Shown: piece by piece, positions 19,844 to 30,114 of the stretch
Layout of the letters: each line of letters begins with the position of its first letter
How positions within the stretch are numbered: the stretch's first letter is position 1
Source of the DNA: Enterobacter ludwigii
GTDB lineage: Bacteria > Pseudomonadota > Gammaproteobacteria > Enterobacterales > Enterobacteriaceae
Direction of reading: 5' to 3'
NCBI RefSeq assembly: GCF_001750725.1
Contig: NZ_CP017279.1
Location: 4,402,001-4,466,000 of the forward strand
DNA: 64,000 bases
Program-made: the position numbers and the translations under genes
The notes under the pieces: generated by a model
The model's database searches: none
The model's input: the letters and a program-made list of their open reading frames with translations, nothing else
What the model was told of the DNA's origin: nothing

Positions 19844-20743
19844 ATGAACCGTGAAGCGATCTGCCTTCAGCTTACTGCGCAGATTAAAAGACTGATTGAT
19901 AAAGAAAATGGCGTCGGTGAAATGTTGCCTGACATTCGTCTTCTGTATGGGACGCAGCCAGGGACACGCACACCGGTCATGTACCAGCCGGGCATCGTTT
20001 TTCTCTTTTCAGGCCATAAAATTGGCTATATCAATGAGCGCGTGTTCCGGTATGACACCAATGAATATCTTCTGCTCACAGTACCTTTACCCTTTGAATG
20101 TGAAACTTTCGCGACAGAAGCGGTACCGCTGGCGGGCATTCGTTTAAATGTTGATCTCCTTCAGCTGCAGGAGCTGCTGATGGAGATTGGCGAGGACGCA
20201 TTGTTCCGCCCGTCGATGCCCGCGAGCGGGATTAACTCCGCGACGTTATCCGAGGAGATCCTCTGCGCCATTGAGCGTCTGCTCGACGTTATGGAACGGC
20301 CGCTGGATGCACGCATCCTGGGCAAACAGATTATCCGCGAAATTCTTTACCATGTGCTGCTGGGGCCGGGCGGTGGGGCATTACTCGCGCTGGTCAGCCG
20401 CCAGACGCACTTCAGCCTGATTAGCCGCGTGCTCAAGCGAATCGAAAGCCAGTACACGGAAAACCTGAGCGTTGACCAGCTGGCGGCGGAAGCAAACATG
20501 AGCGTCTCGGCGTTTCATCATAATTTTAAGTCGGTGACCAGCACCTCGCCGCTGCAGTATCTTAAAACCTATCGGCTGCATAAGGCTCGTATGCTGATGA
20601 TCCACGACGGCATGAAGGCCAGCGCGGCGGCGATGCGGGTGGGCTATGAAAGTGCGTCGCAGTTTAGCCGGGAGTTTAAGCGTTACTTCGGCGTCACACC
20701 GGGGGAAGATGCGTCGCGCATCAGAATGATGCAGGGGACCTGA
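19844..20743 (+). CDS. yqhC: AraC-family activator YqhC
   Basis: A 299-residue regulator with an AraC-type N-terminal domain ([21 protein letters not shown]) and a C-terminal double helix-turn-helix ([41 protein letters not shown]). E. coli YqhC senses reactive aldehydes and activates yqhD-dkgA. Here it is divergent from yqhD across 195 bp, so the operator should lie in 19649-19843. GGAG precedes the ATG. Confidence 0.92.
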   Translation: MNREAICLQLTAQIKRLIDKENGVGEMLPDIRLLYGTQPGTRTPVMYQPGIVFLFSGHKIGYINERVFRYDTNEYLLLTVPLPFECETFATEAVPLAGIRLNVDLLQLQELLMEIGEDALFRPSMPASGINSATLSEEILCAIERLLDVMERPLDARILGKQIIREILYHVLLGPGGGALLALVSRQTHFSLISRVLKRIESQYTENLSVDQLAAEANMSVSAFHHNFKSVTSTSPLQYLKTYRLHKARMLMIHDGMKASAAAMRVGYESASQFSREFKRYFGVTPGEDASRIRMMQGT

Positions 20744-20754
20744 GGAGAGAGTCC

Positions 20755-20787
20755 AGCCGGGTAAGCGTAACGTCACCCGGCTTTTTT
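20755..20787. terminator. Terminator between yqhC and yghB
   Basis: AGCCGGGT at 20755-20762 and ACCCGGCT at 20775-20782 form an 8-bp stem followed by TTTTT. It ends yqhC and may also serve yghB, which converges. Confidence 0.85.
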
Positions 20788-20790
20788 ATA

Positions 20791-21450
20791 TCACGCGCTG
20801 CAGTATTTCTTCTTAATCACGACCGCAATCGTCCCGAGCAGTCCCGCGACCAGCAGGAAAAGCGGGAGGATCATCAGGAAGGTCATTACCTGGTCTTCGT
20901 GGTGTTTCACAAAGGGGATCATATTCAGCGCGTAGCCAAGCGTGGTCACCACGCCTACCCACAGCAGGGCGCTCAACCAGTTAAAGAACTGGAAGCGGCG
21001 GTTTGACAGCCCGGAAATGCCTGCCATGGTCGGCAGCAGCGTGCGAACAAACGCCAGAAAACGCCCGGCCAGCAGCGCCAGCAGACCGTGGCGGTCAAAC
21101 ATGCAGGTCGCACGTTGATGATATTTATGCGGTAACTGAGCCAGCCAGCCTTTCACGACGCGCGTATTGCCGAGCCAGCGGCCCTGCAGATAGCTCAGCC
21201 AGCAACCGAGGCTGGCAGCGGAGGTGAGTATGACCATCGTCGGCGTGAAGTCCATGACGCCTTTACCGATTAACGCCCCGGCCAGTAAAAGCAGGCTGTC
21301 ACCGGGTAAAAATGAGGCTGGCAGTAATCCATTTTCCAGAAACAGGGTTGCGAACATCACGAAATAGACGATACCTACAACGTGAGGGTCCGCCAGCGCG
21401 GCAAAATCGTGTTGCCAGAGTGCCGCAATAATATCTTGAATAACAGCCAT
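20791..21450 (-). CDS. yghB: DedA-family inner-membrane protein YghB
   Basis: A 219-residue multi-pass protein of the DedA/SNARE-associated family. The signature [18 protein letters not shown] and the conserved [19 protein letters not shown] are present. E. coli YghB and YqjA are needed for normal division, proton motive force homeostasis and Tat export at high temperature. GGAAAG precedes the ATG. It lies between yqhC and metC, as in E. coli. Confidence 0.94.
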   Translation of the reverse strand: MAVIQDIIAALWQHDFAALADPHVVGIVYFVMFATLFLENGLLPASFLPGDSLLLLAGALIGKGVMDFTPTMVILTSAASLGCWLSYLQGRWLGNTRVVKGWLAQLPHKYHQRATCMFDRHGLLALLAGRFLAFVRTLLPTMAGISGLSNRRFQFFNWLSALLWVGVVTTLGYALNMIPFVKHHEDQVMTFLMILPLFLLVAGLLGTIAVVIKKKYCSA

Positions 21451-21599
21451 GGACTTTCCTGTGGAACAGCAGATGCAGATATAGCGCTATTGTACTCCCT
21501 AATTCGCCCGTGGGGTTTGATCGCGGGCGCAACTAATGCAGACTTTTCTGGTGGCAGTGTTCACAAAAGCGTCCAGGGAGTACATTTTCAGCATGCACT

Positions 21600-22787
21600 C
21601 TACACGATACGTTCAAACCCTGCCGCTAAATCCGCAATTAAATCGTCAACATCTTCTAAACCAATATGCAGTCGGATCAGCGTGCCGCTGAAATCCACTT
21701 CTCCACCGGGGCGCAGGGCCGCAATTTGCTCCGGCTGGTTAGGCAGGATCAGGGATTCAAACCCGCCCCAGGAGTAAGCCATGCTGAAAAGGGTAAAATG
21801 ATCCAGGTAGTTCGCCAGTTCGTCGTTACTGAGCCGTTTTTTAAGAACAAATGAGAACAACCCGCTACTGCCCGTAAAGTCACGTTGCCAGAATTCATGG
21901 CCTTTGCTGCCCGGAAGCGCCGGATGGTTAACGCGCTCGACCTGCGGGTGCCGGGCCAGCCATTCGGCCACCTTCAGACTGCTTTCATGGTGCTGACGCA
22001 GGCGCACCCCCAGCGTACGGATACCGCGGCTGGTCATGTAGGCCGTATCCGCATCCACCATCTGGCCCATCAGGTAGGCATTCTCCCGAAGTTGATCCCA
22101 GCAGCGCGCGTTGGATACCGCAGTACCGATCATGCCATCAGAGTGGCCAATCAGATATTTGGTCGCGGCTTGAATAGAGATATCAATGTCGAATTCCAGC
22201 GCCCTGAACAGCACGCCCGCCGCCCAGGTGTTGTCGATCATAATGATTGCCTCGGGGGCTTTGCTGCGCACTGCTTTCACAATAGCCGGGACGTCGTGCA
22301 CTTCCATGGTGATAGAGCCTGGGGATTCCAGAAATACAATGCGCGTGTTCGGCTGAATAAGTTCAGCGATACCTTCGCCAATCAGCGGATCGAACCAGCC
22401 GGTGGTCACGCCGAGCTTGCTGAGGATTTTGGTGCAAAAATCCTGGCTTGGTTCATAAGCGGTATTGGTCATCAGGATATGGTCGCCCTGTTCCACAAAC
22501 GCCAGAATGGTATTGGCGACTGCCGCCGCACCACAGGGGAACAGGGCGCAGCCCACGCCGCCTTCCAGTTCGCACATGGCTTCCTGAAGTGAAAAATGGG
22601 TTAGCGTGCCACGACGGCCATAGAACAGCCCGCCTTTGGCGCGGTTGCGCGTGGCGATTTTTTTATCCTCGACGGTATCAAATACCAGCGAGGAGGCGCG
22701 TTGAATCACGCTGTTGACCGATCCCTGAGTATATTTTTTGCTGCGTCCTGCCTGTACCAGCGTGGTATCAAGATGCTTCTTTGTCAT
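21600..22787 (-). CDS. metC: Cystathionine beta-lyase
   Basis: A 395-residue PLP enzyme of the Cys/Met metabolism family, E. coli length when started at [15 protein letters not shown]. The PLP lysine lies in [13 protein letters not shown]. It splits cystathionine to homocysteine, pyruvate and ammonia in methionine synthesis. Three tandem MetJ boxes sit 20 bp upstream of the ATG, so methionine repression is expected. An in-frame extension upstream to 22922 reads through the operator and is not real. Confidence 0.95.
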   Translation of the reverse strand: MTKKHLDTTLVQAGRSKKYTQGSVNSVIQRASSLVFDTVEDKKIATRNRAKGGLFYGRRGTLTHFSLQEAMCELEGGVGCALFPCGAAAVANTILAFVEQGDHILMTNTAYEPSQDFCTKILSKLGVTTGWFDPLIGEGIAELIQPNTRIVFLESPGSITMEVHDVPAIVKAVRSKAPEAIIMIDNTWAAGVLFRALEFDIDISIQAATKYLIGHSDGMIGTAVSNARCWDQLRENAYLMGQMVDADTAYMTSRGIRTLGVRLRQHHESSLKVAEWLARHPQVERVNHPALPGSKGHEFWQRDFTGSSGLFSFVLKKRLSNDELANYLDHFTLFSMAYSWGGFESLILPNQPEQIAALRPGGEVDFSGTLIRLHIGLEDVDDLIADLAAGFERIV

Positions 22788-22806
22788 GTTCGCTAACCCT
22801 GTTTTT

Positions 22807-22830
22807 ATACGTCTGGACGTCCAGACTACC
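22807..22830 (-). promoter_or_regulatory. Tandem met boxes (MetJ operator) upstream of metC
   Basis: ATACGTCT, GGACGTCC and AGACTACC are three contiguous octamers matching the MetJ consensus AGACGTCT at 6, 6 and 5 positions. Tandem octamers are the normal MetJ operator form. Confidence 0.8.
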
Positions 22831-22959
22831 ACGATTGTAAAAATCTGCACCCGGGGGCTTATCGAATAAGCAGAAAATATTAGCAAAAATACGCATAAGA
22901 AATTTTTACTGCGTAAGCGCAAGGAAAGTGAACGAAAATTACGGCAGTATGTAAATACT

Positions 22960-22978
22960 AATGAGAACTACTATCAAT
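22960..22978. promoter_or_regulatory. Candidate Fur box upstream of exbB
   Basis: TGAGAAC, T, ACTATCA at 22962-22976 fits the 7-1-7 Fur motif (TGATAAT-N-ATTATCA) with few mismatches. It lies 60-80 bp before the exbB start. exbBD is iron-repressed by Fur in E. coli. Confidence 0.65.
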
Positions 22979-23038
22979 TCGACGACGTTTTGATATTATT
23001 ACGGTCAGATTTTGTGATTTGCGTCCTGGAGATACAGA

Positions 23039-23770
23039 GTGGGTAATAATTTGATGCAGACGGATCTCTCCGTCTGGGGCATGTATCATCATGCTGACAT
23101 CGTGGTTAAGATTGTGATGATCGGCCTGGTTCTGGCGTCCGTGATCACCTGGGCTATCTTCTTCAGTAAGAGCGTCGAACTGCTGTCGCAGAAGCGTCGC
23201 CTCAAGCGGGAACAACAGCAACTGGCTGAAGCCCGCTCCCTGGATCAGGCCTTAGACATGACCTCATCCTTCCATGGAAAAAGCCTGACCACCCTGTTAG
23301 TCAACGAAGCACAGAACGAGCTGGAACTCTCCGCAGGCAGTGAAGATAACGAAGGCATTAAAGAACGTACCGGCTTCCGCCTGGAGCGTCGCGTTGCTGC
23401 CGTTGGCCGCCATATGGGCCGCGGTAACGGTTATCTGGCCACTATCGGGGCGATCTCACCGTTTATCGGTCTGTTCGGTACGGTCTGGGGCATCATGAAC
23501 AGCTTTATCGGCATTGCGCAGACGCAGACCACCAACCTGGCGGTGGTTGCGCCAGGGATTGCCGAAGCGTTGCTGGCGACCGCAATCGGTCTGGTCGCGG
23601 CCATTCCTGCGGTCGTCATCTATAACATCTTCGCGCGTATGATTGGCAACTATAAAGCCACGCTCGGTGACGTCGCCGCGCAGGTGCTGTTGCTGCAAAG
23701 CCGCGATCTTGACCTCAATGCCAGCTCCGTTAAACCGGTGCATGCGGCGTCTAAACTGCGCGTAGGTTGA
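23039..23770 (+). CDS. exbB: TonB-system energy transducer ExbB
   Basis: A 243-residue inner-membrane protein starting with GTG, as in E. coli (MGNNLMQTDLSVWGMY). It has three membrane segments and the conserved GYLATIGAISPFIGLFGTVW and LLATAIGLVAAIPAVVIYN. With ExbD it forms the proton-driven motor that powers TonB-dependent transport of siderophores and vitamin B12. CTGGAG lies before the start. exbD begins 4 bp after the stop. Confidence 0.96.
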   Translation: MGNNLMQTDLSVWGMYHHADIVVKIVMIGLVLASVITWAIFFSKSVELLSQKRRLKREQQQLAEARSLDQALDMTSSFHGKSLTTLLVNEAQNELELSAGSEDNEGIKERTGFRLERRVAAVGRHMGRGNGYLATIGAISPFIGLFGTVWGIMNSFIGIAQTQTTNLAVVAPGIAEALLATAIGLVAAIPAVVIYNIFARMIGNYKATLGDVAAQVLLLQSRDLDLNASSVKPVHAASKLRVG

Positions 23771-23774
23771 TTGT

Positions 23775-24200
23775 ATGGCGATGCGTCTTAACGAAAATCT
23801 GGACGATAACGGTGAAATGCATGAAATCAACGTGACGCCGTTTATCGACGTCATGCTGGTTCTGCTGATTATCTTCATGGTGGCTGCGCCGCTGGCGACG
23901 GTCGACGTGAAGGTGAATCTGCCTGCCTCTTCCAGCCAGCCGCAGCCGCGTCCTGAGAAACCTGTCTATTTGTCGGTGAAAGCGGATAAATCGATGTTCC
24001 TCGGCAATGACCCGGTGACGGAGCAGTCTGTTATCCCGGCGCTGGATCAGCTCACCGGCGGCAAGAAAGACACCACGGTTTTCTTCCGCGCGGATAAAAC
24101 CGTCGATTACGAAACCATGATGAAGGTAATGGACACGCTGCATCAGGCGGGTTATCTCAAGATTGGGCTGGTCGGCGAAGAGAAAGCGGCCGCGAAATAA
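23775..24200 (+). CDS. exbD: TonB-system energy transducer ExbD
   Basis: A 141-residue protein with one membrane helix (VMLVLLIIFMVAAPL) preceded by the essential proton-carrying D25 in NVTPFIDVML, and a periplasmic C-terminal domain. It is coupled to exbB and followed by a terminator hairpin. Confidence 0.96.
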   Translation: MAMRLNENLDDNGEMHEINVTPFIDVMLVLLIIFMVAAPLATVDVKVNLPASSSQPQPRPEKPVYLSVKADKSMFLGNDPVTEQSVIPALDQLTGGKKDTTVFFRADKTVDYETMMKVMDTLHQAGYLKIGLVGEEKAAAK

Positions 24201-24204
24201 CAAA

Positions 24205-24231
24205 GAAGCTGGCGAAAGCCGGCTTTTTTTA
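24205..24231 (+). terminator. Terminator after exbD
   Basis: AAGCTGGC, GAAA, GCCGGCTT then a T-run, starting 5 bases after the exbD stop. Confidence 0.85.
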
Positions 24232-24245
24232 TGCGTGTCGGGCGA

Positions 24246-24698
24246 TCAGTTTTTTGTCTCAGTGGACGCAGGCGCAGGCGCGTGGGACGCCAGCGCGTCT
24301 TCATCAAGCGCAACGCAGGTGACGTTTGACGTGCGGTACTCGCCGTCGGACAGTTTGCGCGTCAGGCGCAGGGTGGCCACTTCTCTGGCGAGCAGATACT
24401 GATAATGGGCCTCCAGACGCCCGAGAAGCTTCTCTTTCAGCTCAGGCCGCTGTTCGATGAGGATATTCATCACCGCGCCGTATATCTCTTCCTTCACCTG
24501 CAAAGGATAAATCTCGCGGCGATTATGCCATTTCAGGCGTACCAGCGTCGCCGGGATCGATACCAGGTCCTGAGTTATTCGCGTCATCTCGGCATTTTTT
24601 GTGTTTCGCAGTGCATCGAGATTTTGCTTTAAGATAAATTCATCACTTTTTTTGTTATCTAAAGCCAAATAAACGTCGTTATCTTTAATTTCTTTCAC
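24246..24698 (-). CDS. Uncharacterised protein, second gene of an orphan pair
   Basis: About 150 residues, not recognised. I chose the GTG at 24698, two bases after the stop of the upstream gene, because GGGGAAGAG precedes it at good spacing; an in-frame ATG at 24743 lies inside the upstream gene. The product is charged and helical (LEAHYQYLLAREVATLRLTR), with no signal peptide or membrane segment and an Ala/Pro-rich tail. The tight coupling with 24700-25104 suggests the two proteins work together. Low confidence in any function; possibilities include an accessory immunity or antiphage pair, which is speculation. Confidence 0.65.
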   Translation of the reverse strand: MKEIKDNDVYLALDNKKSDEFILKQNLDALRNTKNAEMTRITQDLVSIPATLVRLKWHNRREIYPLQVKEEIYGAVMNILIEQRPELKEKLLGRLEAHYQYLLAREVATLRLTRKLSDGEYRTSNVTCVALDEDALASHAPAPASTETKN

Positions 24699-24699
24699 G

Positions 24700-25104
24700 T
24701 TACTCTTCCCCCAGCTTATAAAAAATAGGGTTGTTGGTTTCACGCGTAATTAGATTAAGCCAAATTTCATTGCCGGCTTCGTTTATTTCTTTGGTTTTTT
24801 CCGCGATTATTTGACTTAGTTTCTGGGCATCTATTTCACCTTCGGCCTGCAGGTCATTCAGCAGGTGGACAAAGGCTTCTATTTTAACGGCGCGAAATAA
24901 CCGGTCCTTTATATGACGGTCGTGCTCTTCCAGTAACATATTACGGGATTTACCGGTGCGAGAAACGCCTATTAATATGTCAGACTCGTAATCAGAGAGC
25001 TTTCTTTTCCCCTGAGTGAAATTAGCCTCTTTTTCTGCTTCCGTCGTTTGCTGTTCCACAGGCGCAATGTGGTACTTAGCCGGGACGAGGTAGTCGGGCA
25101 GCAT
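24700..25104 (-). CDS. Uncharacterised protein, first gene of an orphan pair
   Basis: 134 residues, not recognised. AAGGAA lies before the ATG. The sequence is hydrophilic and helical, rich in Glu and Lys (KTKEINEAGNEIWLNLI, EEHDRHIKDRLFRAVK), with no signal peptide. It is transcribed leftward, divergent from the membrane-anchored gene at 25207 across about 100 bp, and convergent with exbD. The coding sequence is clearly more AT-rich than exbD or yqhA around it, consistent with acquisition from elsewhere. Confidence 0.7.
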   Translation of the reverse strand: MLPDYLVPAKYHIAPVEQQTTEAEKEANFTQGKRKLSDYESDILIGVSRTGKSRNMLLEEHDRHIKDRLFRAVKIEAFVHLLNDLQAEGEIDAQKLSQIIAEKTKEINEAGNEIWLNLITRETNNPIFYKLGEE

Positions 25105-25206
25105 TTTAATTTCCTTTAATTACAACAGGGTGGGGTTGGTAAAGGCGTGAGATTCGTTGACAATATCATGAGGCAATTTTAAAATCAAAAAAAATGGAGC
25201 CTACCC

Positions 25207-25710
25207 ATGAACAGCATTTTTTTTACGGTCATCACATTACTATTACTGACCGCTGGTGTTCTTTTATTGATGCAGGAGTTCAATAAAACGCAAGTGTCGA
25301 AAGACGCCAGTGAACCTCCGCTACCTGAACTGATGACAAAAGAGGAAGGTGAAGACCACTTCTCCGTATTGATGAACTCGGTTACACCGGTTTGGTACTG
25401 GCGGGTGAACCATGAATATATCGACTTTTTGCACGCGACAATTAAGCGAATGAAAATGTCGGAAATTAATGACACGCCTGGGTTGTTTGAAGCGCAGCGC
25501 CGCTGCAGCGACCTGAATTCCGCGGTGTATAAATATTATGACAATATCAAAAAGCGTTGCCTTAACGGTGAGAAGGTCTCCTGTTCCGATCTGGACGTAT
25601 TAAACCTGCGCCAGTGTTTTCGTGAGTTCAGCCTGGAGGCGTATCCGGAACTGGTGGTGCTGGTCTGGCCGGAGTATGCGCGCCCGGACGTCAATCCTGA
25701 CAATGTCTGA
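25207..25710 (+). CDS. Uncharacterised membrane-anchored protein
   Basis: 167 residues, not recognised. An N-terminal hydrophobic stretch (SIFFTVITLLLLTAGVLLLM, residues 3-22) should anchor it in the inner membrane, with the rest likely in the periplasm. Four cysteines at RRCSD, KRCLN, SCSD and RQCF could form two disulfides. GGAG precedes the ATG. It is divergent from the orphan pair and ends 81 bp before yqhA. In E. coli none of these three genes is present between exbD and the yghZ/yqhA region. Confidence 0.75.
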   Translation: MNSIFFTVITLLLLTAGVLLLMQEFNKTQVSKDASEPPLPELMTKEEGEDHFSVLMNSVTPVWYWRVNHEYIDFLHATIKRMKMSEINDTPGLFEAQRRCSDLNSAVYKYYDNIKKRCLNGEKVSCSDLDVLNLRQCFREFSLEAYPELVVLVWPEYARPDVNPDNV

Positions 25711-25752
25711 ACGTACAACGAGTGAGTTGTTGCAAACAGTCAGCGCCGTTGA

Positions 25753-26280
<528 letters not shown>

Positions 26281-26283
26281 TTT

Positions 26284-26313
26284 TCCCCCCCTCTTCCCAA
26301 GGGAGAGGGGGAG
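26284..26313. repeat. CCCTCTCCC-type intergenic palindrome, copy 2
   Basis: CCCCCCTCTTCCC, AA, GGGAGAGGGGGAG between the converging yqhA and gpr genes. Member of the dispersed family seen at six places here. Confidence 0.65.
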
Positions 26314-26333
26314 CGTGAGCGCGACAGACCGCG

Positions 26334-27374
26334 CTATTTATCCGACGATGCCTGCCACAAATTCAATTCCCCATCCGCAACATGCTGGTCAATCCTTTTC
26401 AGCTCATCGTCGCTAAAGTGCAGGTTATTCAGGGCCTGCACGTTCTCTTCGATCTGCTCCGGACGGCTCGCACCAATCAGTACGGATGTCACGCGTTCAT
26501 CCTTCAGCAGCCAGCTCAGCGCCATTTGCGCCATCGTCTGACCACGGGCCTGTGCCATCTCATTCAGTAAACGCAGGCTGTTCAGGTTGGCTTCAGTCAG
26601 CATGTTTTCCGTCAGACCGCGCACCTTCTTGCCTTCACGCTGCATACGAGAATCTTCAGGAATACCGTTCAGGTATTTTCCGGTCAGCAGACCCTGCGCC
26701 AGCGGCGTAAACGCAATGCAACCCGCCCCGTTTTTCTCAAGCGTATCCAGCAGGCCGGTGTGATCGACCCAGCGGTTGAGCAGGTTGTAAGATGGCTGGT
26801 GGATAAGCAGCGGGATCTTCCACTCACGTAACAGGTCCGCCATTTTCTGGGTGCGCTCTGTGGAGTAGGAGGAGATACCAACATACAGCGCTTTACCGCT
26901 CTGCACGGCCTGGGCCAGCGCAGCGGCGGTCTCTTCCATCGGCGTATTTTCATCCACGCGGTGAGAATAGAAAATATCCACATACTCCAGCCCCATGCGC
27001 TTGAGGCTCTGATCGAGGCTGGCGAGCAGGTATTTGCGCGACCCGCCCGACCCATACGGCCCCGGCCACATGTCATAGCCTGCTTTGGTTGAGATGATCA
27101 GTTCATCGCGATACGCGGCAAAATCTTCCCGCAGCAGACGACCCATGTTTTCTTCCGCGCTTCCCGCCGGCGGGCCGTAGTTGTTGGCAAGATCGAAATG
27201 GGTAATGCCGAGGTCGAAGGCTTTATGCAACAGCGCCCGCTGAGAGTCGAGAGGCTGTACGTGGCCGAAACTATGCCACAGACCAAGCGACAGCGCCGGC
27301 AGGCGCAGGCCGCTTTTTCCGCAGTAGCGGTACTGCATATTTTCGTAGCGGGCGGGGTAAGGGTGCCAGGACAT
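26334..27374 (-). CDS. gpr: L-glyceraldehyde 3-phosphate reductase (YghZ)
   Basis: A 346-residue aldo-keto reductase, E. coli length when started at MSWHPYPARYENMQYRYCG, where AAAGGAG precedes the ATG. The catalytic Asp and Tyr are in THFDLANNYGPP, the Lys in IISTKAGYDMWPG and the His in YSHRVDENTP. It reduces L-glyceraldehyde 3-phosphate and methylglyoxal. A longer frame to 27419 lacks family similarity. Confidence 0.94.
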   Translation of the reverse strand: MSWHPYPARYENMQYRYCGKSGLRLPALSLGLWHSFGHVQPLDSQRALLHKAFDLGITHFDLANNYGPPAGSAEENMGRLLREDFAAYRDELIISTKAGYDMWPGPYGSGGSRKYLLASLDQSLKRMGLEYVDIFYSHRVDENTPMEETAAALAQAVQSGKALYVGISSYSTERTQKMADLLREWKIPLLIHQPSYNLLNRWVDHTGLLDTLEKNGAGCIAFTPLAQGLLTGKYLNGIPEDSRMQREGKKVRGLTENMLTEANLNSLRLLNEMAQARGQTMAQMALSWLLKDERVTSVLIGASRPEQIEENVQALNNLHFSDDELKRIDQHVADGELNLWQASSDK

Positions 27375-27483
27375 GATGTCTCCTTTCTTGTCGATGAATT
27401 TTCGAAACAACGTTTTCATTCTGTGCTTATCAAATCACAAATCCTGTTGATAAGCGATGACATACCTGACCACCCTGAATGAT

Positions 27484-27513
27484 TAAAGCCCGGCAGCATC
27501 AGACTGACCGGGC
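27484..27513 (-). terminator. Terminator after the autotransporter gene
   Basis: Read on the reverse strand: GCCCGG, a 14-base loop, CCGGGC then TTTAAT, starting ten bases after the stop of the autotransporter. Confidence 0.6.
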
Positions 27514-27522
27514 GTTCACTCG

Positions 27523-30114
27523 TCAGAAGCTGTAACTCATCCCCGCCTGCACGCTGGCATCGTTGTCCACGTCACCGGTGCCGACATACACCCCGGTATT
27601 GAGCGTGAAGTTATGCGCGATGGTTGCATTGATGCCTGCTCCGAAGATCCCCATCGTGTTGTTATGGCCGGAGGTGGTGTGGTAATCCGCCGCCTGAATA
27701 TCAGTATCGTCGCTGAACTCTTTCTGGAAGCGTGCGTCGATCCACGGCATCATCTGCACGTTCTTGCTCAGATCGCGAAGCGTTGTGGTGAGTCTCAACC
27801 CGACCCCACTGTTCCAGGAAGAGACCTGACTGTCGGCGAAGGACACTTCACTGTCGGAGAAGCCGTTTGCTTTGGTTTGATCCCAGCCTAAGGTGGCGTA
27901 AGGTTGCAGCAGGGTTTCACCTGGCAGCAACACGTTCACACCGGTACGCGCCTGCGCCATATACAGGGTGCCATCCGTCGAACCGTGCAGTGCTTCGGTC
28001 ATGCCGCTGGTATTCCCCGTCACGTTATTCGCAGACAGGGTGTACCGCATATCGCCATAGCTGAAGCTACCGTCGGCAAACATACCCCATGTTCTGCCGT
28101 TAAGCGCCTGCTGCCAGCCACCGTACAGGCTGTAGTAATTACCGTAGACGCTGTCATTAAAGCTATCAGCGCCGTCATGGGTATCCTGCACGCGGCTGCG
28201 TGTCCATGCCAGTGCAATACCGCCAGTGACGCTATCACCGTTGTCCAGATGCGCCGTCCAGTCCACGCCACCCTGAGCGCCCTGGGTGATGCTCTTATAG
28301 TCAACATCATTGCTGAAGTTGCCATTCTGATAGAGGAAATCACCCCAGACCTGCGCACCTTCCTCCTGCCTGCCGAGCAGGTTAGCCAGATGCACCTGAT
28401 TCATATGGTTGCTGATATCATCAGCCACCTGATGTCCGGCCTGCTCGGCAGCGTCCAGACCGGCAACAAGGCCCTGAACGTCGCTCGCGAGGCTGCCCTT
28501 CTGGCTGTTAAATTCGATATTCCACGACTGCGTATTATCGGCGGTAAGGCGTGTCTGCGGCGCGGTATCTGCGGCCACAATATTCAGGCTGTTGTCATAG
28601 TTATAAGCGCCGCTACGGTTTTCAACATTCTGTTGGCCATTTGTGAAGGTGGCCGCCGCATAATTTTGCGGGGTGCTGGTGCCTGAAGTGGTGAACGTAC
28701 CCAGAATCACGTTCTGCTGATTTTGTGCCGAAGGAGTAATGCTGTTGACGACAACGGCATTATTAACCCCGGTGATATTGCCGAAATCAACAAAGCTGTC
28801 GGTGCTCATATTTACCATCGCATTACTGCCGGTGGTAGTAGCGACAAGCGTTGAGCCATTTTGCAAACTCCAGCTGGTGGCATCGTTAATTTTATCAATG
28901 GCGATGCTGTTATTGCTGGTCGTGTTCACCGTCTCGAACTGACTAATTTCACCAGAAACAGAACTGCCGTCATCCATTGACAGCGTGTCGCTACCGTCAC
29001 CGCCATCAACATTGCCGTTAACATGAGAATTATTGGTCAGCACGACCGTATCATCGCCCGCACCGGTTGTAATATCACCATTTACAGTGGCATCGTTTTG
29101 CAGCGTGATGGTGGTATTGCCGCTGTTTTGACCGGTATTTACCGCACCATTAATGGTGCTGTTATCCACCAGAACAGAATTCGCTGAACTGCCGTTCAGG
29201 GTAATATTGCCATTCACGACGCTCTTATTAGTAAACGTAAGTGATGTCGACCCCTTTTCATTAATAACGCCAATATCGCCAGTGACGGTACTGTTATTCA
29301 GGGCCAGGGAATCGGCCTGGGTGCCGTACATGGCGATAGCAAGATCGCCCACGCCATCCAGGTTGATGTCACTGAACGGCTTATACTCGCTGAGTTTTTC
29401 GGCCAAATGATCCATGTTCTGCGCGATTTCACTCTGCGAGGCATCGACGGTGGCTCCGGTCAGCGTAATGCGGGTATTTGATTGATCGCTCCCTGCATAA
29501 ATACCGCCCTTATCCATTGTACTGTTGCTGAGGGTAATATCCTGTTCGCCAGCACCGGCGCTTACAATGCTGCCGTGCAGCACGCTCCCATTCTCAATAT
29601 TGACGGTGTGGTAGCCTTTATCCAGTGGATCGAGATAAATCGCTGAGCCCATCATATAGGTTTTATCACGCTGGTAATTGCCTGTGCTGTTTTCACCGTT
29701 CAGCGTCGCGCCATCAACCGTCACGGTGGTATTGGTGGTCGCGCCTCCGCTACCGACTTCAATCATATCGGCCGTAGCGCCGTTATTCAGGGTGATATTC
29801 GCGGTACCGCCGTTGCTTCCCTGGATATAGTGGCCTGACATATCCGTTCCGGATACCGTTAATGACTGCGTGTCGCCATCCCCTCGATGACCATCCATGA
29901 AAATATTATTCGCCGTGGCGTCGGCCATAACCGCATTTGTCACACCGGGATTTTGATAAAAGCTGTCATCGGTATATTTCGTTAATCCACAGGTTTGCGT
30001 CGTCACGCCATCCTCACACGGTGTCGCTGTCGTCATTGCTGCCTGGGTACCGAAAGAGGTTAAAGCCATTAAGACACACTGCGAAAGCAATGTGCGGTTC
30101 ATAAATTTACGCAT
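27523..30114 (-). CDS. Autotransporter adhesin-like outer-membrane protein
   Basis: 863 residues. A signal peptide (MRKFMNRTLLSQCVLMALTS, cleaved near FGTQAA) is followed by a passenger of about 550 residues rich in Asn, Thr, Gly and Ser with repeated short beta-strand units (TVNGDI, VVNGNITLNGS, STINGAVNTG), as in pectin-lyase-like beta-helices. The last 280 or so residues form an autotransporter beta-barrel ending in MSYSF with the usual terminal Phe. Two RTX-like nonapeptides occur at residues 350-358 (TGAGDDTVV) and 371-379 (GGDGSDTLS). GGAG precedes the ATG at good spacing. Probably a surface adhesin or biofilm factor; the target is unknown. Confidence 0.88.
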   Translation of the reverse strand: MRKFMNRTLLSQCVLMALTSFGTQAAMTTATPCEDGVTTQTCGLTKYTDDSFYQNPGVTNAVMADATANNIFMDGHRGDGDTQSLTVSGTDMSGHYIQGSNGGTANITLNNGATADMIEVGSGGATTNTTVTVDGATLNGENSTGNYQRDKTYMMGSAIYLDPLDKGYHTVNIENGSVLHGSIVSAGAGEQDITLSNSTMDKGGIYAGSDQSNTRITLTGATVDASQSEIAQNMDHLAEKLSEYKPFSDINLDGVGDLAIAMYGTQADSLALNNSTVTGDIGVINEKGSTSLTFTNKSVVNGNITLNGSSANSVLVDNSTINGAVNTGQNSGNTTITLQNDATVNGDITTGAGDDTVVLTNNSHVNGNVDGGDGSDTLSMDDGSSVSGEISQFETVNTTSNNSIAIDKINDATSWSLQNGSTLVATTTGSNAMVNMSTDSFVDFGNITGVNNAVVVNSITPSAQNQQNVILGTFTTSGTSTPQNYAAATFTNGQQNVENRSGAYNYDNSLNIVAADTAPQTRLTADNTQSWNIEFNSQKGSLASDVQGLVAGLDAAEQAGHQVADDISNHMNQVHLANLLGRQEEGAQVWGDFLYQNGNFSNDVDYKSITQGAQGGVDWTAHLDNGDSVTGGIALAWTRSRVQDTHDGADSFNDSVYGNYYSLYGGWQQALNGRTWGMFADGSFSYGDMRYTLSANNVTGNTSGMTEALHGSTDGTLYMAQARTGVNVLLPGETLLQPYATLGWDQTKANGFSDSEVSFADSQVSSWNSGVGLRLTTTLRDLSKNVQMMPWIDARFQKEFSDDTDIQAADYHTTSGHNNTMGIFGAGINATIAHNFTLNTGVYVGTGDVDNDASVQAGMSYSF

